Source of the DNA: Oscheius dolichura
Taxonomy: Eukaryota > Nematoda > Chromadorea > Rhabditida > Rhabditidae
Direction: 5' to 3'
DNA: 64,000 nt
Assembly (NCBI GenBank): GCA_932521035.1
Contig: OW051497.1
Location: 7,812,001-7,876,000, forward strand
Under the pieces are notes generated by a model. That model searched no databases and was not told the origin of the DNA. It saw nothing but the letters and a program-made list of their open reading frames with translations. This document shows, piece after piece, positions 1 to 12,160 of this stretch; the stretch's first letter is position 1; each line of letters opens with the position of its first letter. A program made the position numbers and the translations under genes.

Positions 1-983
1 AGACGCCTAGTGATAATGAAGGTCAACGTGGATTCCACGTGGAGTACATTTCGGATTGCGTATATTGGCAGCGAATGGTCAAGGGGAAGTGAATTTAAAG
101 AAGCAAAAACTTTAATATTGTTCGGGTAAGAAAGAAAGAATTTTAGAGCAAAAGTTGTGTGAAATTCAATGAAAACTGGAAGAGATTGATGAATTCCCAC
201 GCCCTGCAACGACTAGAAAGGGTAAGAAGTGAATGGAGAAGCGGTATCGAAGCACTGGAGTGCTTCTAGAGAGGTACGAATGCAGACTGTTCCTGACAAA
301 TTCGCTGGGTATGCCATAGTGCGATTTGCACATTTAAAATCGAAGACCAATGACCGAAATGGGTGGCCGAGACTATCGCGTCGGGACGCAAAACTGCTGG
401 CTTGATTCATACTATAGCCGCGTGGTTGCTGCATAGTTTTTCTGAGAAAATAAAATGTTACAAAGTAAATATGGCTGTTCGCCTAATTTTTATTTACTTT
501 TATTGTAAATGTAAATTAGGAAACCTAAAATAAACGCGGTCGCAAAAGAATTGGGCTAAATTAAATAATTGGAAGAGCGGGAAAAATCAATTATGCTCAA
601 GAACGTTTAAGATAAAATATTGACTGTTACACCAGAAATCAAAGTGAAGTGAAGTCTTATAAAAGCGGTAAATTCAAAACAAAAGCTATTGTTCATAATT
701 TATTGGGAAAAATCGATGAAACTGACTAGATAATGATGTTAAGTGATGAAAGACAAAAGAATGACGGGTTCGGATTAAAAAATCAACAGTATAAACAACA
801 AAATACAATGGGGGAAATTCTACTTCCAAATATTGAATACTTATCTGACTCTGTGATACACAGTACTCGAAAAAGCGGGTTAATGACTTGGGCTAAAGGA
901 TAAATACAGTAACGACCTGTTGAATAGTAATTGCACAAACATTAAAGCAATAAGGAGAGATTCAGAATTTAAATTAGAAAGTA
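1..983. other. intergenic, no gene recognised
   Basis: This is AT-rich sequence downstream of the minus-strand MAM gene that ends at 984. Only short ORFs without family resemblance are present. It probably holds the 3' untranslated part of that gene and spacer. Confidence 0.5.
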
Positions 984-3900
984 TTAGCTGTTGTCGAACT
1001 CCTGGAAAGGCTGCCCTTCGGTCATTTCATCAATGTATTCTGGGGCGAAGCCGCGTGGATCACATATGGCTACCCTCATGTTGTCTATAGCCAAGGCTGA
1101 CTTCGTTTCGGAATGATCACTGTTGTGAGCGACTAGGTAGAACTGGAAAGAAGGAGAATAGTTCATGTTTGTCTATTTTGCATACGTGTGTTGTTCCTGG
1201 TGGCAGTTGGACATGGACGGTGTTCCATCTATAGGCATTGCGTGAAGACACTGAGCGCAGGATAGAAGGGCACTGCATGAAGGAGCTGACACTTCTCAAT
1301 GGGTTTGTGTATCTCGAGCCTAAATAAACGCTTTCTATGTTCAACCGGGAATGCAGAACCTAAACAAAGTCTAATAGTCGTCAACTGAGATGGCCGGTAA
1401 TATTGGAACAACAAAACATTCAGAGATCTCGTTGAATTAAACTTAGGCGACTCCAAAATGGCAACATCTCCAGGTTCCAGAAGGGTTGCAACGAATTGGC
1501 CGTTAGATGACGCTAAAAACTGATCTTCTCTTATTTTTTTGCGTTTCCCCACTTGGTCGAATATCGGATGTTCCCGTAAGAGGATACCCATAGCCTCTAT
1601 TCCTCAAAGTCCATGGCTTCTTTGTCAGTCCATGGTTGAGATAGTTGCATGCATTATCTAGAAATATTTTTAATTCATATTCCTCTCATTATCCCTTACC
1701 GTCGAAGTTGCAATTAAGCATACGACAATAGTCTTCATTCGGCTCGGGAGTTGTCGTTTGAATAACCCATCCTTTCGTTGTTCTTCTAGTATTACCGCTA
1801 TCGGGAATGGGGAGACCTACCTTTCCGGCATTTCGGGACTAGTTGTTGCTGGAGGCATTGTCCTCGTGTATGGTCGCTTTTTCGTATAAGGCTCTTTTGT
1901 TGATATCTTTGTTGGGAAAATCGGGGGTAGGGTAACGAGCCAGGGATACGGTTTTGCGCTGCTGCCACCTCTGGGCTGCCAGGGGTGGACTTTCGGTCTG
2001 ATTGTGGTTGAAGTTGTTCTAGCTGAATAGAATGAACTAGAACACATTTGGGAATCTACCTGATAGAATAAAGTCTTCTGTAGTCGTCGTCGGAGCAGGA
2101 GTTGTGGTTGTAGTGGAAGTGGTCGAGGGCGTAGTAGTTGTAGTAGGTCTAGTAGTTGTGGTAGTGGTTGTCGTTCTTGTAGAAGTTGTTTCCGTCGTCA
2201 TTTCAGTCATTGGAGAGTCCGTGGGCACAGGCGGAGGTACAGTTATTGGTCGTACTGAACATGTAACTATACTCAACATAAAAAAGGTCAACCATTTCGA
2301 TTTCCATTTCCATTTCCATTTCCATTGCCCGGCCCACTAGGACTGCATTCTCCAATGTAAGCAATTTCATCGATCACGAGATATCTATTCTTCACACCTG
2401 GTTCCCATTGGGGAACAATGTTGAGCTAAAAAAACGTTTGTTAAAATAAATTGAAAGGGATTACTGTGAAAGACTCGCGTATAGATTGAGTAATCTCGAA
2501 AATTGCCAGGTTATTCCTTTGATGCTTCGTCGGTCTGCTTTGGTCCACGCAAATTAAAATATCACTGTCTATTCCGTAGCCCAAGGCACAAACTTGGAGA
2601 AGAATATCTCCGTTTGACCAATACCGAAATAGGATCTAAATGTACTTTTACATTTTCTTTTTCACATTTGTTCTACCTTTCCCGTGCCTGTCTGACATCG
2701 TATGGGATCACTAGTGAGCATGGCCGAGCCTTGAAGAACCAATGCTGCCGGATAAGAGGGTAACAGTTCAGGATCTGCTACGGATTCCTCCAGGGAAGGA
2801 ATAGCTCCCTCCTGGATAACTGCCCATCTTCCTGCCTCGGCTCCCCACTGACAGGCAAACTCGTCATTGAATCCACAAAGAAGTTTTGTCGATTCGTTAA
2901 TGATCATTCCTAAACATCAACTTCTTCAAGTTTTTGAAGAACCTGCCTGTTCTTTTGTCAAATAGGGGCATTGTCTTGTTACCATAGATCATTAGATCAA
3001 AGGGAATGTCTGTGGTTGATGAAGGGACGCCAGTCGTACTAGAAAACATGTTTCTCTTCCACACTATGAGGAAAGCCTACATTATTTTGTCAACAATAGT
3101 GATTGGCAGGTCGGTAGAAGGTTCAGGAGTTGGGAAAGTCGTCAGAATTAGGGGTTCCTCTGTAATCGAAGAATAAAGTGTTTAAATGCAAATACCAGTG
3201 ATTGTTTCCGTTGTCATTAACTCAGTGGTGGTGGTCGTCGTGGTGGGAGTTGTAGTTGTCTCAGTCGTGGTACTTGTAGGCACTGTCGGCGTGACTCTTC
3301 TCATCGTCCAAGGGATCACAACCGGGGAAATCGTTGACTAAATGGTTCTCCTACTCGCTCAAACTTATATCTTACCATAATATCTGGTCTTCCTCCTCTT
3401 GTCGGCGGTCTAATGGTTTGTTCACAAGTTGTCGCGTCGTACCGAATGTCGTCCAGTATTATGACTCCCGGCTCGCTATTCGGTGTAATCATTATCTAAA
3501 CCAATCTTTATTCTACTAAAGTAAATTGCTCCTACTCTAAATGGCTTCTGCATTTCAGGTATTTTCAGGGCTACTTTTCCCGGCATGATCTTCGAATTTA
3601 ACATTCCTGTACAGTTAAACTTACTACCCATTTCATCAGTTAGACATATTTCTATATCAGAACTACCTAAAGAGAACATTTCCCGCTAGCTAAGATGTCT
3701 CTTTCCCCTACCAATAGCCCAATAGACAAAAGAAAGTTCGGCAAAGCCTCGTTGACATCGAACAGCGTCGGTCATTAGAGCATCAACTGGCTGTCCTCGC
3801 GATTCAATTAAAGCAAATGGTTCTCGTGGTATCTGCATAGTTCCGGTAGCTGCTAGCCATAAGATACTATCGGGTTCTCCTCTAGCTACTCGCCATCTAT

Positions 3901-4171
3901 CAACGTGTCCTCCCACGGAGGCCCATCTGTAAAAGAGTCAAATTATCATAACAAAGAGGAAGGGGGTCACCTGCAATCCGAATCAAAGGAACAGTCGTAT
4001 GATAATAATTCATGATTTAGAGGAAGTTGGGGTAGATCAGATGTCGTTACGAAAAGACCAAGAGCAACCTAAAACAACCTCTTACCATTTTTAAAGGAAA
4101 CAGTCTATCACCTGTAAGATTCGGCTGAGTATAGTATTTGGACCTGTCTGGAGGGGCGTCGTTCTATCCAT
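984..4171 (-). CDS. secreted protein with three MAM domains and Thr-rich mucin-like linkers
   Basis: I traced 18 exons on the minus strand that close in frame to about 812 residues. Exon limits (high to low) are 4171-4112, 4068-3971, 3926-3712, 3666-3536, 3495-3376, 3337-3196, 3159-3081, 3038-2983, 2909-2677, 2635-2465, 2425-2338, 2266-2060, 2022-1821, 1785-1700, 1657-1553, 1512-1360, 1319-1186, 1142-984. A hydrophobic stretch around residues 20-30 (VALGLFVTTS) looks like a signal peptide. Three MAM-like units start with a Cys-Phe/Asn acidic motif (CSFDSDC, CGFNDEFACQW, CNFD) and end with an I/LDxI..C signature (ILDDIRYDATTC, VIDEIAYIGEC, AIDNMRVAICDP). They are joined by linkers made largely of Thr, typical of O-glycosylated mucin stretches. 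MAM domains mediate extracellular adhesion, so a cuticle, matrix or surface role is inferred. The exon 11 donor is ambiguous: a 71-nt intron or a 26-nt one. No transmembrane segment was seen near the C terminus. Confidence 0.85.
2300..2326. repeat. TTTCCA hexanucleotide tandem repeat
   Basis: About four and a half copies of TTTCCA. On the minus strand they read as alternating Asn-Gly if exonic. They lie at the end of exon 11 of the MAM gene and are either retained coding sequence or part of the following intron, depending on donor choice. Confidence 0.8.
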
Positions 4172-6600
4172 CCCCCAGCCCCTGGAGGAAAACTCTCTTG
4201 CTTCTGAAACCCAAAATGGGTATGCAGACATTCAAGAGAGAGCAATCGCAGGAGGGAGATCAAGGCGAAAGAGGGATATAGGCAGGCGTGAATGAGTGAA
4301 GAGCAATGCACATATATCGAGGCGCAACCCGTTAGCTTATCTTGTTTTAGTTAATCGAGTGACGTGGAAAAATTGGGCAACAAACATTTAACACTTATGA
4401 GCTAGTTACCGTATAAAATGCTATTCAGGAAAATATAGTAATTTAGACGAGATTTGTAGAGCATTGAAGGATACGCAAAGTACAAGGGAGGTTGTACAAG
4501 GAGGGGAAGAATTAGCGGGGCGTCTTTCAATTTGCAAGCTCTACAGGGAGAATTCTAATGCATTGTAAGAGGCTACCTGCTGCTCCCCCAATGAGGGAGT
4601 ACAGTAGTAAGGAATGAGAGTAAGAGAGCAAGAGCAACTTACTGCCGCGCGGTCCGACTGGACCGTGAGAATGACACGGTGTGTAATGAAGTGGACCACA
4701 TGGTTCAAAATGGTATGAAGGGTGTATTTACACTAGACCAAAACGGCGTGGGGCCCCAACGGCTATCCATTGCCGCCCATTCGAAGAGTTCGTGTCGTCA
4801 GTTACCGGTGAGTAGCACTTGCAAGAGAGACACTCCTGTGCGCCGGACTGACTGACGCTTTCAACTATTGCAATGAAAAACACTGTCGGACCTGGTCACT
4901 ACTCGAGTGCCCCTACAAACAAAACACTTAAAAATTCAAAGATTGGGCGGCTTTTTTGAAATTTGTCGAATACAAAAAAAAACAATAATAGTCAAGTGCG
5001 AGTCGAGTGTAAATACAGTGCGGGTCACCCCGTGTTTGAGAATAACCTCTTTGTTAGCGGTTAAATCACTTAGAACAAGACAAACGCCACGCGAACTGGG
5101 GATCGCAGTCCATTTTTTGGTCAGCTACTGATTGTAGCCTGATAATCAGCAAAGATCTGCGACAGAAAGGGAGTTAACACTGCCAGGGGATACGGTACCA
5201 TTTGCATTTAGTAATTCTTTTACGTTAACTCCAACGTTTGACAATTTTCATAAAGAAGCGTGTTACGAATCAGTCCAATGATTGGTCAATTGCCCAAAAA
5301 TATACAGAATAAGACAGAAAACGAGCAAGATCCGAGCACAATTTCTTTTCGTCGGCTAGTTTTTATTAGTTAAAACTCGGGGTCAAAGAAGAGGAGATAT
5401 TGAACTCATTAAAATATCGTATGGAGGGTTGAACTCCAAAATGGTATACAGATCTTGCCCCAGCAGTCCCTGGTATACCGTAAGTGTAAAACGTTCCCTG
5501 AGGCGGCAGGGAGAGGGAAAGGGCAGTCTCTTGCTCAAGACCTCAGGTGCTATATCTACTGTGGAATGAAACATGACAAACAGAAGGCGGTACCCTCGGA
5601 CCACCAAACTACACAGGTAATGCGAACTAATTGCTAACAGGAGCAGGAGCAAAAGCCCAGACGATGCCTCAACTTGCATTGGACACATTCCACACAGTAG
5701 GCGTCAAGTGTCGACATAGTACGCGTGCTCGCCACGTATAAGGAGTGAAACAAGTGAGAATTTGTTTGTACTGCGCGGCCCTGCTTTAGTACATGGGTGG
5801 GAAAGGTGTCGAGCTGAGGATTACCAATGTAGACAATGTTGTTGTCGTCCGAGATTAACACCTCCTTCCGGCTTCTCGCGAAACTACCTTCTCTTTGTAA
5901 AGGACGGGAGGAAACATTTTGCGTAAGACTTCTGTCAACAGTCAGTGGTCACGGAGTCGTTGCACCCCCGGAGACATTCACTTCCATATTTGAACCTTTG
6001 ACCCCTTTCGGGAGCACAATGTTCCACAGATCTAAGAGCGTAAAGAAGGCCGAAAGGGGTAAAGAGAAACAGGAAAAAGTGAAACCGCTGACATTGATCC
6101 TCTTTGAGAAAAGAAAAGAAGGAGAATGGCGAATTACTAGGCGCCGGGAGGGGAGTGAGGAATTTGAATACGAAGGCGCGAACCGGTCGCTATTTCACTG
6201 GCTATCTCTGCTACGTTTGTCTCAGAAACTTAGCTGGATACCATCATCATTTTAATTGTTGTTAGATTTGCTAAGTTGAAGGTCAGTGTCGGAAAAAGCA
6301 CGGGGTGAAAGGATAAGGAAACGGCGAGAAATCAGAGAGAAAACAAGTCTCGAACAGACCGCTGGATATGACATTTCGGATCAGCTAAATCACAGAAGCT
6401 GTATGAGTGAATCGGCTGCTGCTGGGAGTGAAGAAGATCAATGACTTCTTTTCTCTCGTCTAAGCGCACCTATTCGGATTGGCTAGCCACAGCTGAGTCA
6501 CAGACAATACGACCTGCTGCTTAAAGGCTAAGCACTGGAACATCGCTGTCGGGTTGGTTAAAAACATGCCCTTGGGCTTTGGGATAAACAAACAGAAATA
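4172..6600. other. intergenic between two minus-strand genes
   Basis: This 2.4 kb stretch lies upstream of the MAM gene and downstream of the astacin gene. The longest open frames (5836-6255 plus, 5383-5688 minus) have no recognisable family features and overlap each other on opposite strands. One minus ORF begins with a run of leucines like a signal peptide, but no splice-compatible continuation was found. The promoter of the MAM gene is probably in the part nearest 4172. Confidence 0.45.
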
Positions 6601-6606
6601 TTTATT
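6601..6606 (-). promoter_or_regulatory. polyadenylation signal of the astacin gene
   Basis: AATAAA on the minus strand, about 40 nt beyond the TAA stop at 6645-6647. Confidence 0.6.
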
Positions 6607-6644
6607 AGAGTAAAATGTACAGAAAACAATTGAAAGCTTCTTTT

Positions 6645-8912
6645 TTACTTCCCGTTTTTGACAAGAGAGTCGAGAATTCCGAACCAGGAGCCGAGACCGC
6701 CTCTTCCCCTTCTAAAATGACGTAATTTTTCTATTCTTGGGAATGTTTCTTACCCAACAATCCTTGGAAAATCTTTGAGAACTACAGTCTCAAAAGTGTT
6801 ATCTATTCCAGCTTCGTTTGCTCCCAGTAGGCCAGTAAGTCCTCCATGTCCTTCCCAGGGCGCGGGGGGAGGTTGTGGTATGTTTTCTTGGTCTAGCCCG
6901 CTTGGTTTTCTTTTGGAAAGTGTATTTGTTACCTAAGATGTAGCGAACAGTGAAATTAGAAGGTTTTGACATGGAGACACTGCTTAAAATAACTTGTGAT
7001 CCCTGAGAGATGATTCTGCCGGGAACAGGATTGCAACATTGCCTAAAGACGCCATTAAGCCCACTTCCTTCTTCCCTGTCTACCTGAACCCCGTTTGTTC
7101 TATATTATGCGTGTGTTTAATCTCGAGGTAGTTTTCTGCACATGAAGAGTCACATTTATAATGCGTTTCAATGACTTCGAAGTGCACTCTGCCGCCAGGC
7201 GCCTAGGAGAATTTGACTGGGGAGAACAGAAAAGGATTACTGTTAATCGCCAATGGCAGTTTCCCACTGTTGTGCTTCTGAGAGTTTGCCAGAAACCAGT
7301 TACCATGAGTTCTCCTCCACAGCCAGCTGTAAAATGCCCCTTGTCCCCGAAATATCTAGGGAGACTCACGAGTGGAATCAGCCGTTGTCTCACACCTAAT
7401 ACCCCCCAGACCAGGAGGACATTTGCACCTAAAGGACAGCTGCTCGCCCATTAACCAGATAAGCTCACCTGTTGCAATTCAGCGGATCCTCATAACCGCC
7501 ATTCTGACAATCCAACTTGTGTTTACAAATGTCTGGAACAGGTTTCCGTATTCTGAAGGTGCCTTCACCCACCGCTACAATACAGGTTGTTAGCTCTCTT
7601 GACATCAATGAAAGAAATATCCCCTCTCTGTCCAATTGTGTGTTGAAATCTATGATCCTAGATTTACAATTAACACAAACCCAAAATTGTCCACCTTTGT
7701 TTCGATTGTAACATATTTCCAATCACTGGTGAATGCTTGAGGACCATAGTGCATAACAGAGCCGAAATCATAAGGTATTTGGTCGGTTGTGATGTCGTTT
7801 CTCTTCTCAAAGTTGCCCTGAAAGAGACGGAAATGTCTCTTCCACCTTTTGGGCACCTTAGTTCCTCTTATGATGTAGTCCTCATTAAGATTAATGTATG
7901 CATCTCTATCTGGTCTACTTTGCTCATGCCAGAATCCCAACGCATGGCCAATTTCGTGAGCGACAATACCTCCCTGAAAGGACGTAAATTGTGGTGGTTC
8001 CCAGGACATAAGTTGCATTATAGTGCACTGGTCTCGGAAGAAGTGCACATGTCTTTAAAAAGTGCAATTTTTCATGGCTCCCTGCATTTAAATTTAGTTT
8101 CCCGACGGTCACTTCCAGTGTAAAATATTTGTGTAAAAACTAACTCCCTCGCACCCCCATCCAATTGAAATGTATTGTTTTCCACCGGTTCTTCCAACAC
8201 TTGAATAGCATCTGAAAAACACGTATTATACCTCCACCCGTTGTCTGGTCACCCACCCTCCTCCTTTAAAAAATATGGCGTAGTCCTTCTCATCCGTGTG
8301 TCGAACAAAGCGTATGCAGGTCTCTTTGCTCCATTTGTAGATTCCTTTCTTGATAATATTTTGCCACTCGGCTGGAAATACGAGAAAACTAATTAGGCTC
8401 CTTCTCTTCCAAACATACTGTTGTTTTCTTTCAACTCATAGGGAATAATAGCATTGGGCCAGCGAAATTTGTCTCCAATGATTGTTTGCCTTTTGACCCT
8501 CGGCCGGCCGGAAATTCGCGCCTTGAAGTTTTCAAAGACATCGTCCATTTGTGGTTTAGTCAAGACCATATCGCTTTCGAAGACCTCAAAATATTTGTTG
8601 TCGGGCTTCGTTTCATCGAAAAACCTTGTTGATAATTCTCCTGTTTACAGCATATTCCGTCCTATCCACTAATCTTTGAGTTAGGGGAGCCTGAAAAGTT
8701 GATTCCTTGGGGATACGGGCAAACATACCGATCCATAATTGGACGTCGCCGCCGGAGTTAGCCGGTACTTTGAAGTAATCTTAAAGAAACCCGAAAGAGA
8801 GTTTTCGAACTGGTTCTGCGACCTGAAAAGGGCTTATTTCAAGAGAGGAGAAGGCTCCGTACCATTGAGCATAACCAGTAGACAATCTAAGTATTAGCAA
8901 GATCCAAAGCAT
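6645..8912 (-). CDS. astacin metalloprotease with EGF and CUB domains (NAS family)
   Basis: Zinc endopeptidase of the M12A family, secreted. The ATG at 8912 begins [16 protein letters not shown], a clear signal peptide. A propeptide follows and ends in the basic site VKRQ just before the mature start [18 protein letters not shown]. The catalytic domain contains [17 protein letters not shown], the zinc motif [19 protein letters not shown] and the Met-turn [10 protein letters not shown], then [13 protein letters not shown]. An EGF-like module (CQNGGY ... [13 protein letters not shown]) and a CUB domain (CGGELMVTG ... CHWRLT ... [10 protein letters not shown] ... CAENYLEI) follow. The protein then has a Pro-rich tail of about 70 residues ending [13 protein letters not shown]; no thrombospondin repeat is seen. 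Nematode relatives act in moulting, hatching and matrix processing. Introns are about 40 nt except one of roughly 165 nt before the zinc motif. The propeptide exon between about 8580 and 8690 does not close cleanly in frame. Confidence 0.92.
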
Positions 8913-9606
8913 TAGTAATGGCAGACGAAGCTGCGCGAATGCAAGGCTAAATCCTAGCTGGAACTCGTTTAGTGGCCCTGTTCTGACTCACAACACCTTG
9001 ACCAGGTTTTTTGACATCTTACAACCTTTGGCAACGTCAGAGGCGGAAGTTTTCTTCGAGATGGACTGTATGAGTCATAAATTCTTCCTCTAAGTGCTCA
9101 AAAGTAGAGGGATCCCCATCTCCCTCCGTTCGCTTTGATGCTCCGTCGACAGCTGTGGTGGCAAGGGTGCGTCGCTTCTGGTCAAACAATTGTGATTGAT
9201 AGCATCAGGCCACTGTCCTTCTTCTTCTCCCCTTCTAGCCAAAACATCTTGCTCTTTCTGTTTTGTTTTCTTCTTTCTGCTTGCTTTCTGATAAAAGATG
9301 GGCCCCGACTAATTCAGTCGCCCATTTGGTGCTATTTATTCCTGGCCGGTGCTCCCTGGGAAAATACCTGTTTCCATTCCGTTTAATCTTTTTCGTATAT
9401 ACTCCTCTCGCACTCCTCCTGGTCCCCCGTTTCGATTATTTAGAGGGCATAGGACAGCGTCCTAATCAAGCCTGACCTGGCCTACTTTTAAGGTGCACAA
9501 TTAACCTTTAATATTGATTAGGATCCCCAATAAAACTTGTCAATCCCTGGTCCCATCTCGTGTTTTCATTATTATTCCTTTTTCCAGGATAAGAGTACAA
9601 CATCTG
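8913..9606. promoter_or_regulatory. divergent intergenic region between astacin and ATG13 genes
   Basis: About 0.7 kb separates two genes read away from each other, so both promoters must lie here or in untranslated exons within it. I see pyrimidine-rich stretches but no convincing TATA box or other named element. Confidence 0.5.
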
Positions 9607-11349
9607 ATGTCTGATGAAGCCACATTTTCTAAATTTATTCGATTTTTCACCAACCGTCTAGTTCAAACCCTCGTTCAGGTACGTCTTTACAACTTTCATG
9701 TTTCCATTTTTAAGATTTTAGGCAAGATTGGGAATTAAAACAGAACATGGGTGCTCGGGAAACCCCGGTCAGATGGACTGGTTTAATATGAAGGTTGATG
9801 AGCTGGGAGAAATAGCCGCCTATTTGAGGACAGCCGTAGACGAGTAAGTATTATCCCTCTTTCTTCAAAGTGTAGTGTGCAGATATCCCCCTCAATGTGA
9901 CTCGGTGACGATAGAATTCCTGCTCTATACAGCGGATGGCCTTCATCTCCCCTTGGAGTCCTGGTAGGAAGTCACCGTACCCAGAAGACAATTTCCATGT
10001 TCTAGGGTAATTTCCGTCGACGAGGATAATGATCAGGATGTCAGCATCAACGGTGAATTTTATCACAAATTGAGTACAGCTCTAAGGTTCACTTTAGCGG
10101 AACCAACAGAAACCTTACTGTTTAGATCCGCTGCTGGAGCAGCTCGAGTGACTCCCATGTATCGGTACTTTGTCAAGAAACAGAGCCCGGAGACATTTGT
10201 CATACTTTACAGAGTAGGGTCTTCATTTTCTCATTAGATTGCTCTTCTAGATATATAAGGGAACGATGGACGCGGACCTTGGAAACGACGCAAAACACAT
10301 ATCGATCGCAATTTTGCCGTCTCCTTTTGGAACTTTAAACGTAGATTTATCATATCGCACGGACATGACGCTACCCACAAATAATGTAAATAGGTTAGCT
10401 CAGTTTTTAAATATTTTCTATCTATAAATCAAGGAAAATCTCCCCATCCGAGGTTGTGAAACAATCGCCAGAGGAGAAATTGCCATGTAGGCCGTCGTTT
10501 TCCGACTGTGTGAGGGTTTCCGGAGGAGAAATTGAACAAAGCGAGGCAGTTCCTATTCCACATTTTGAAACTAGTCCTATTCAGGTTTGTTTCATTTAAT
10601 TTATTTAAAGAGAATATGCTATCAGACTTCATCACCCGCGAGATTGCGATTTCGAATTGGAAGATCTACTTCTAGTGAAGAATCTGTGCTGTTATCGTCT
10701 TCCATAGACACTAAAGATTGCGCTTTCCAACCACAAAAAGTAAGATACAGTAAAATATCTTTATTCTTCTTATAGTCTATAAAACTGAGATCTGACTCCT
10801 TCCCATTTGAGCAGTTGCTGTCCATTTTACCAAGGAAACGAACTTCCACTTGTTCTGAAGGTAGGATAAATCCTTTACCCCCTTTATATATTCTTCCAGC
10901 TAATTCAGAGCCTGCAGGAGGAACAGTTTTATCGGAAGTAGAAGAGGACGCCGGCGAAGGAGCAGATGACGCGCCCACAACCTCAACTGACATAGGAAAA
11001 CAGAATACGAGAGCAGCTGACGGAGAAGAGGTTGAAGAGGATAGCGATACATCTTATGTTAAAGTATAAATCTCACTTATCTTTTATCCAACAATTTCAA
11101 TTTAGGTATATGCCGGGCTGAGTGACAACACTGCAAATCTGAGTCAATTTATCAAGGATTGTAGAACTGCTCCAACAAATCTAGACGGATTTGCAGAAGA
11201 TGATCCGAATTCTTTAGTAGACCAGGTATATTTCATCTCTTCTGCTTTATTTTTCACTTCTTTCATTATAGCTGCAACAATTCACTGTCCAGGAAAAGGA
11301 ATTTACTGAATTTATTCGGACGGTGCGTAGGAGTGTTGAAAACGATTAG
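9607..11349 (+). CDS. ATG13: autophagy protein ATG13 homologue
   Basis: Regulatory HORMA-domain subunit of the ULK1/ATG1 autophagy-initiation complex in the cytosol. Eleven exons close exactly in frame to 445 residues: 9607-9678, 9722-9843, 9883-9963, 10006-10213, 10251-10393, 10434-10584, 10626-10739, 10776-10860, 10900-11063, 11106-11225, 11272-11349. The N-terminal ~200 residues match ATG13: FIRFFTNRLVQTLVQARLG, DWFNMKVDEL, the helix-strand RVTPMYRYFVKKQSPETFV and the edge ILYRIYKGTM ... PFGTLNVDLSYRTDM. The rest is Ser/Glu-rich and probably disordered, as in other ATG13 proteins, with a conserved-looking C-terminal helix (QEKEFTEFIRTVRRSV). The start was chosen because MSDEATFSKFIRFF aligns with the usual N terminus. 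Upstream methionines in this frame are not needed. The C. elegans counterpart (EPG-1) is highly divergent; this one remains readable by eye. Confidence 0.93.
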
Positions 11350-11605
11350 GGATTCCTCCCTGGCATCCGAAGAAATGTATAAATACCCCCGCTTTCGTTT
11401 GTCGTTACCATTTTCTTGTTTTTCTTCCCAATCCCTTTAAAATCTGTGTTAGATCCTGTGATACAACGGTGCTATAGTTGTTTTTACCCGGCTTGTTCAT
11501 ATTTGATTGTTATAAACAATGCTTTGAACTCTCCGCTTATCAAATTACTCATAGCTTCTACTTTTCCCATACGAATTTCATAGCATACAGGCGCTTCTTC
11601 ATGAA

Positions 11606-12160
11606 ATGCCAAGGGTGTTTCTCCTGGTTCCACTGTCCCTTCTACTTGTCGCGGCGCAATGGCCAGCTCCGAATCAGGAAAAAGACGGGACGATTAACGC
11701 TGACTCACGATTCCAACAACAACGCGCTTTCCCGCTAAACGGTAACCTTTCTTTATTATGGTTTGATTCATTTTAGTGTCTCGAAATTGCTCGCCTCCAA
11801 AGTACAATGCTTTCCGGACCGTGCTGACGTCAATCTGTTCTTTTCTAAAGTTGTTCATCACTTCCATTAAAAGTGGGCTACCTTAGCTTTTTACGTCCTT
11901 CTAGGTTTTGTAAAACCGTTTAACCCACCCCAAAAGGATCTCCTGTTTTTCACCAGGAAAGAGGGAACGACTTGGGCAGACGTCGGCCGCTTCGTTAGTC
12001 CTGGTCATCAACCCCCTCTGAAAACTGACACGGAACCGAATAGTATCTGGAAAACTGGCCGGATACTAACGTGCATACAGGTTATGGATTTGTAAGTTGT
12101 TTACAAATCAATAGTAAGCTCCTGTTTAGCATATTCTCCCCTAGCGAAACAGATGCTTAG
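11606..12160 (+). CDS. putative small secreted protein, function unknown
   Basis: Not recognised. The ATG at 11606 starts MPRVFLLVPLSLLLVAAQWP, a strong signal peptide. Exons that can be joined are about 11606-11741, a second from about 11777 ending near 11870, a third from about 11905 ending near 12090, and a last short one ending at the TAG at 12158-12160. The second contains CSPPKYNAFRTVLTSICSF. The third contains FNPPQKDLLFFTRKEGTTW and a hydrophilic stretch with Trp and Cys (NSIWKTGRILTCIQ). Introns are about 30-40 nt, typical of the window. The second intron (about 32 nt) is uncertain, and an alternative end at the TAA at 12093 is possible. Location between ATG13 and the next plus-strand gene carries no functional hint. 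Confidence 0.5.

Noticed and set aside
2104-2340. Val/Gly-rich plus-strand ORF
   Set aside because: It is the antisense shadow of the Thr-rich linker exon of the minus-strand MAM gene.
3476-3540. Apparent one-base frameshift in the first MAM domain of the mucin-like gene
   Set aside because: A 40-nt GT..AG intron (3496-3535) fits exactly and restores frame, so no mutation is needed.
5383-5688. Minus-strand ORF with Leu-rich start resembling a signal peptide
   Set aside because: No following domain or exon; overlaps another open frame and lies in non-coding spacer.
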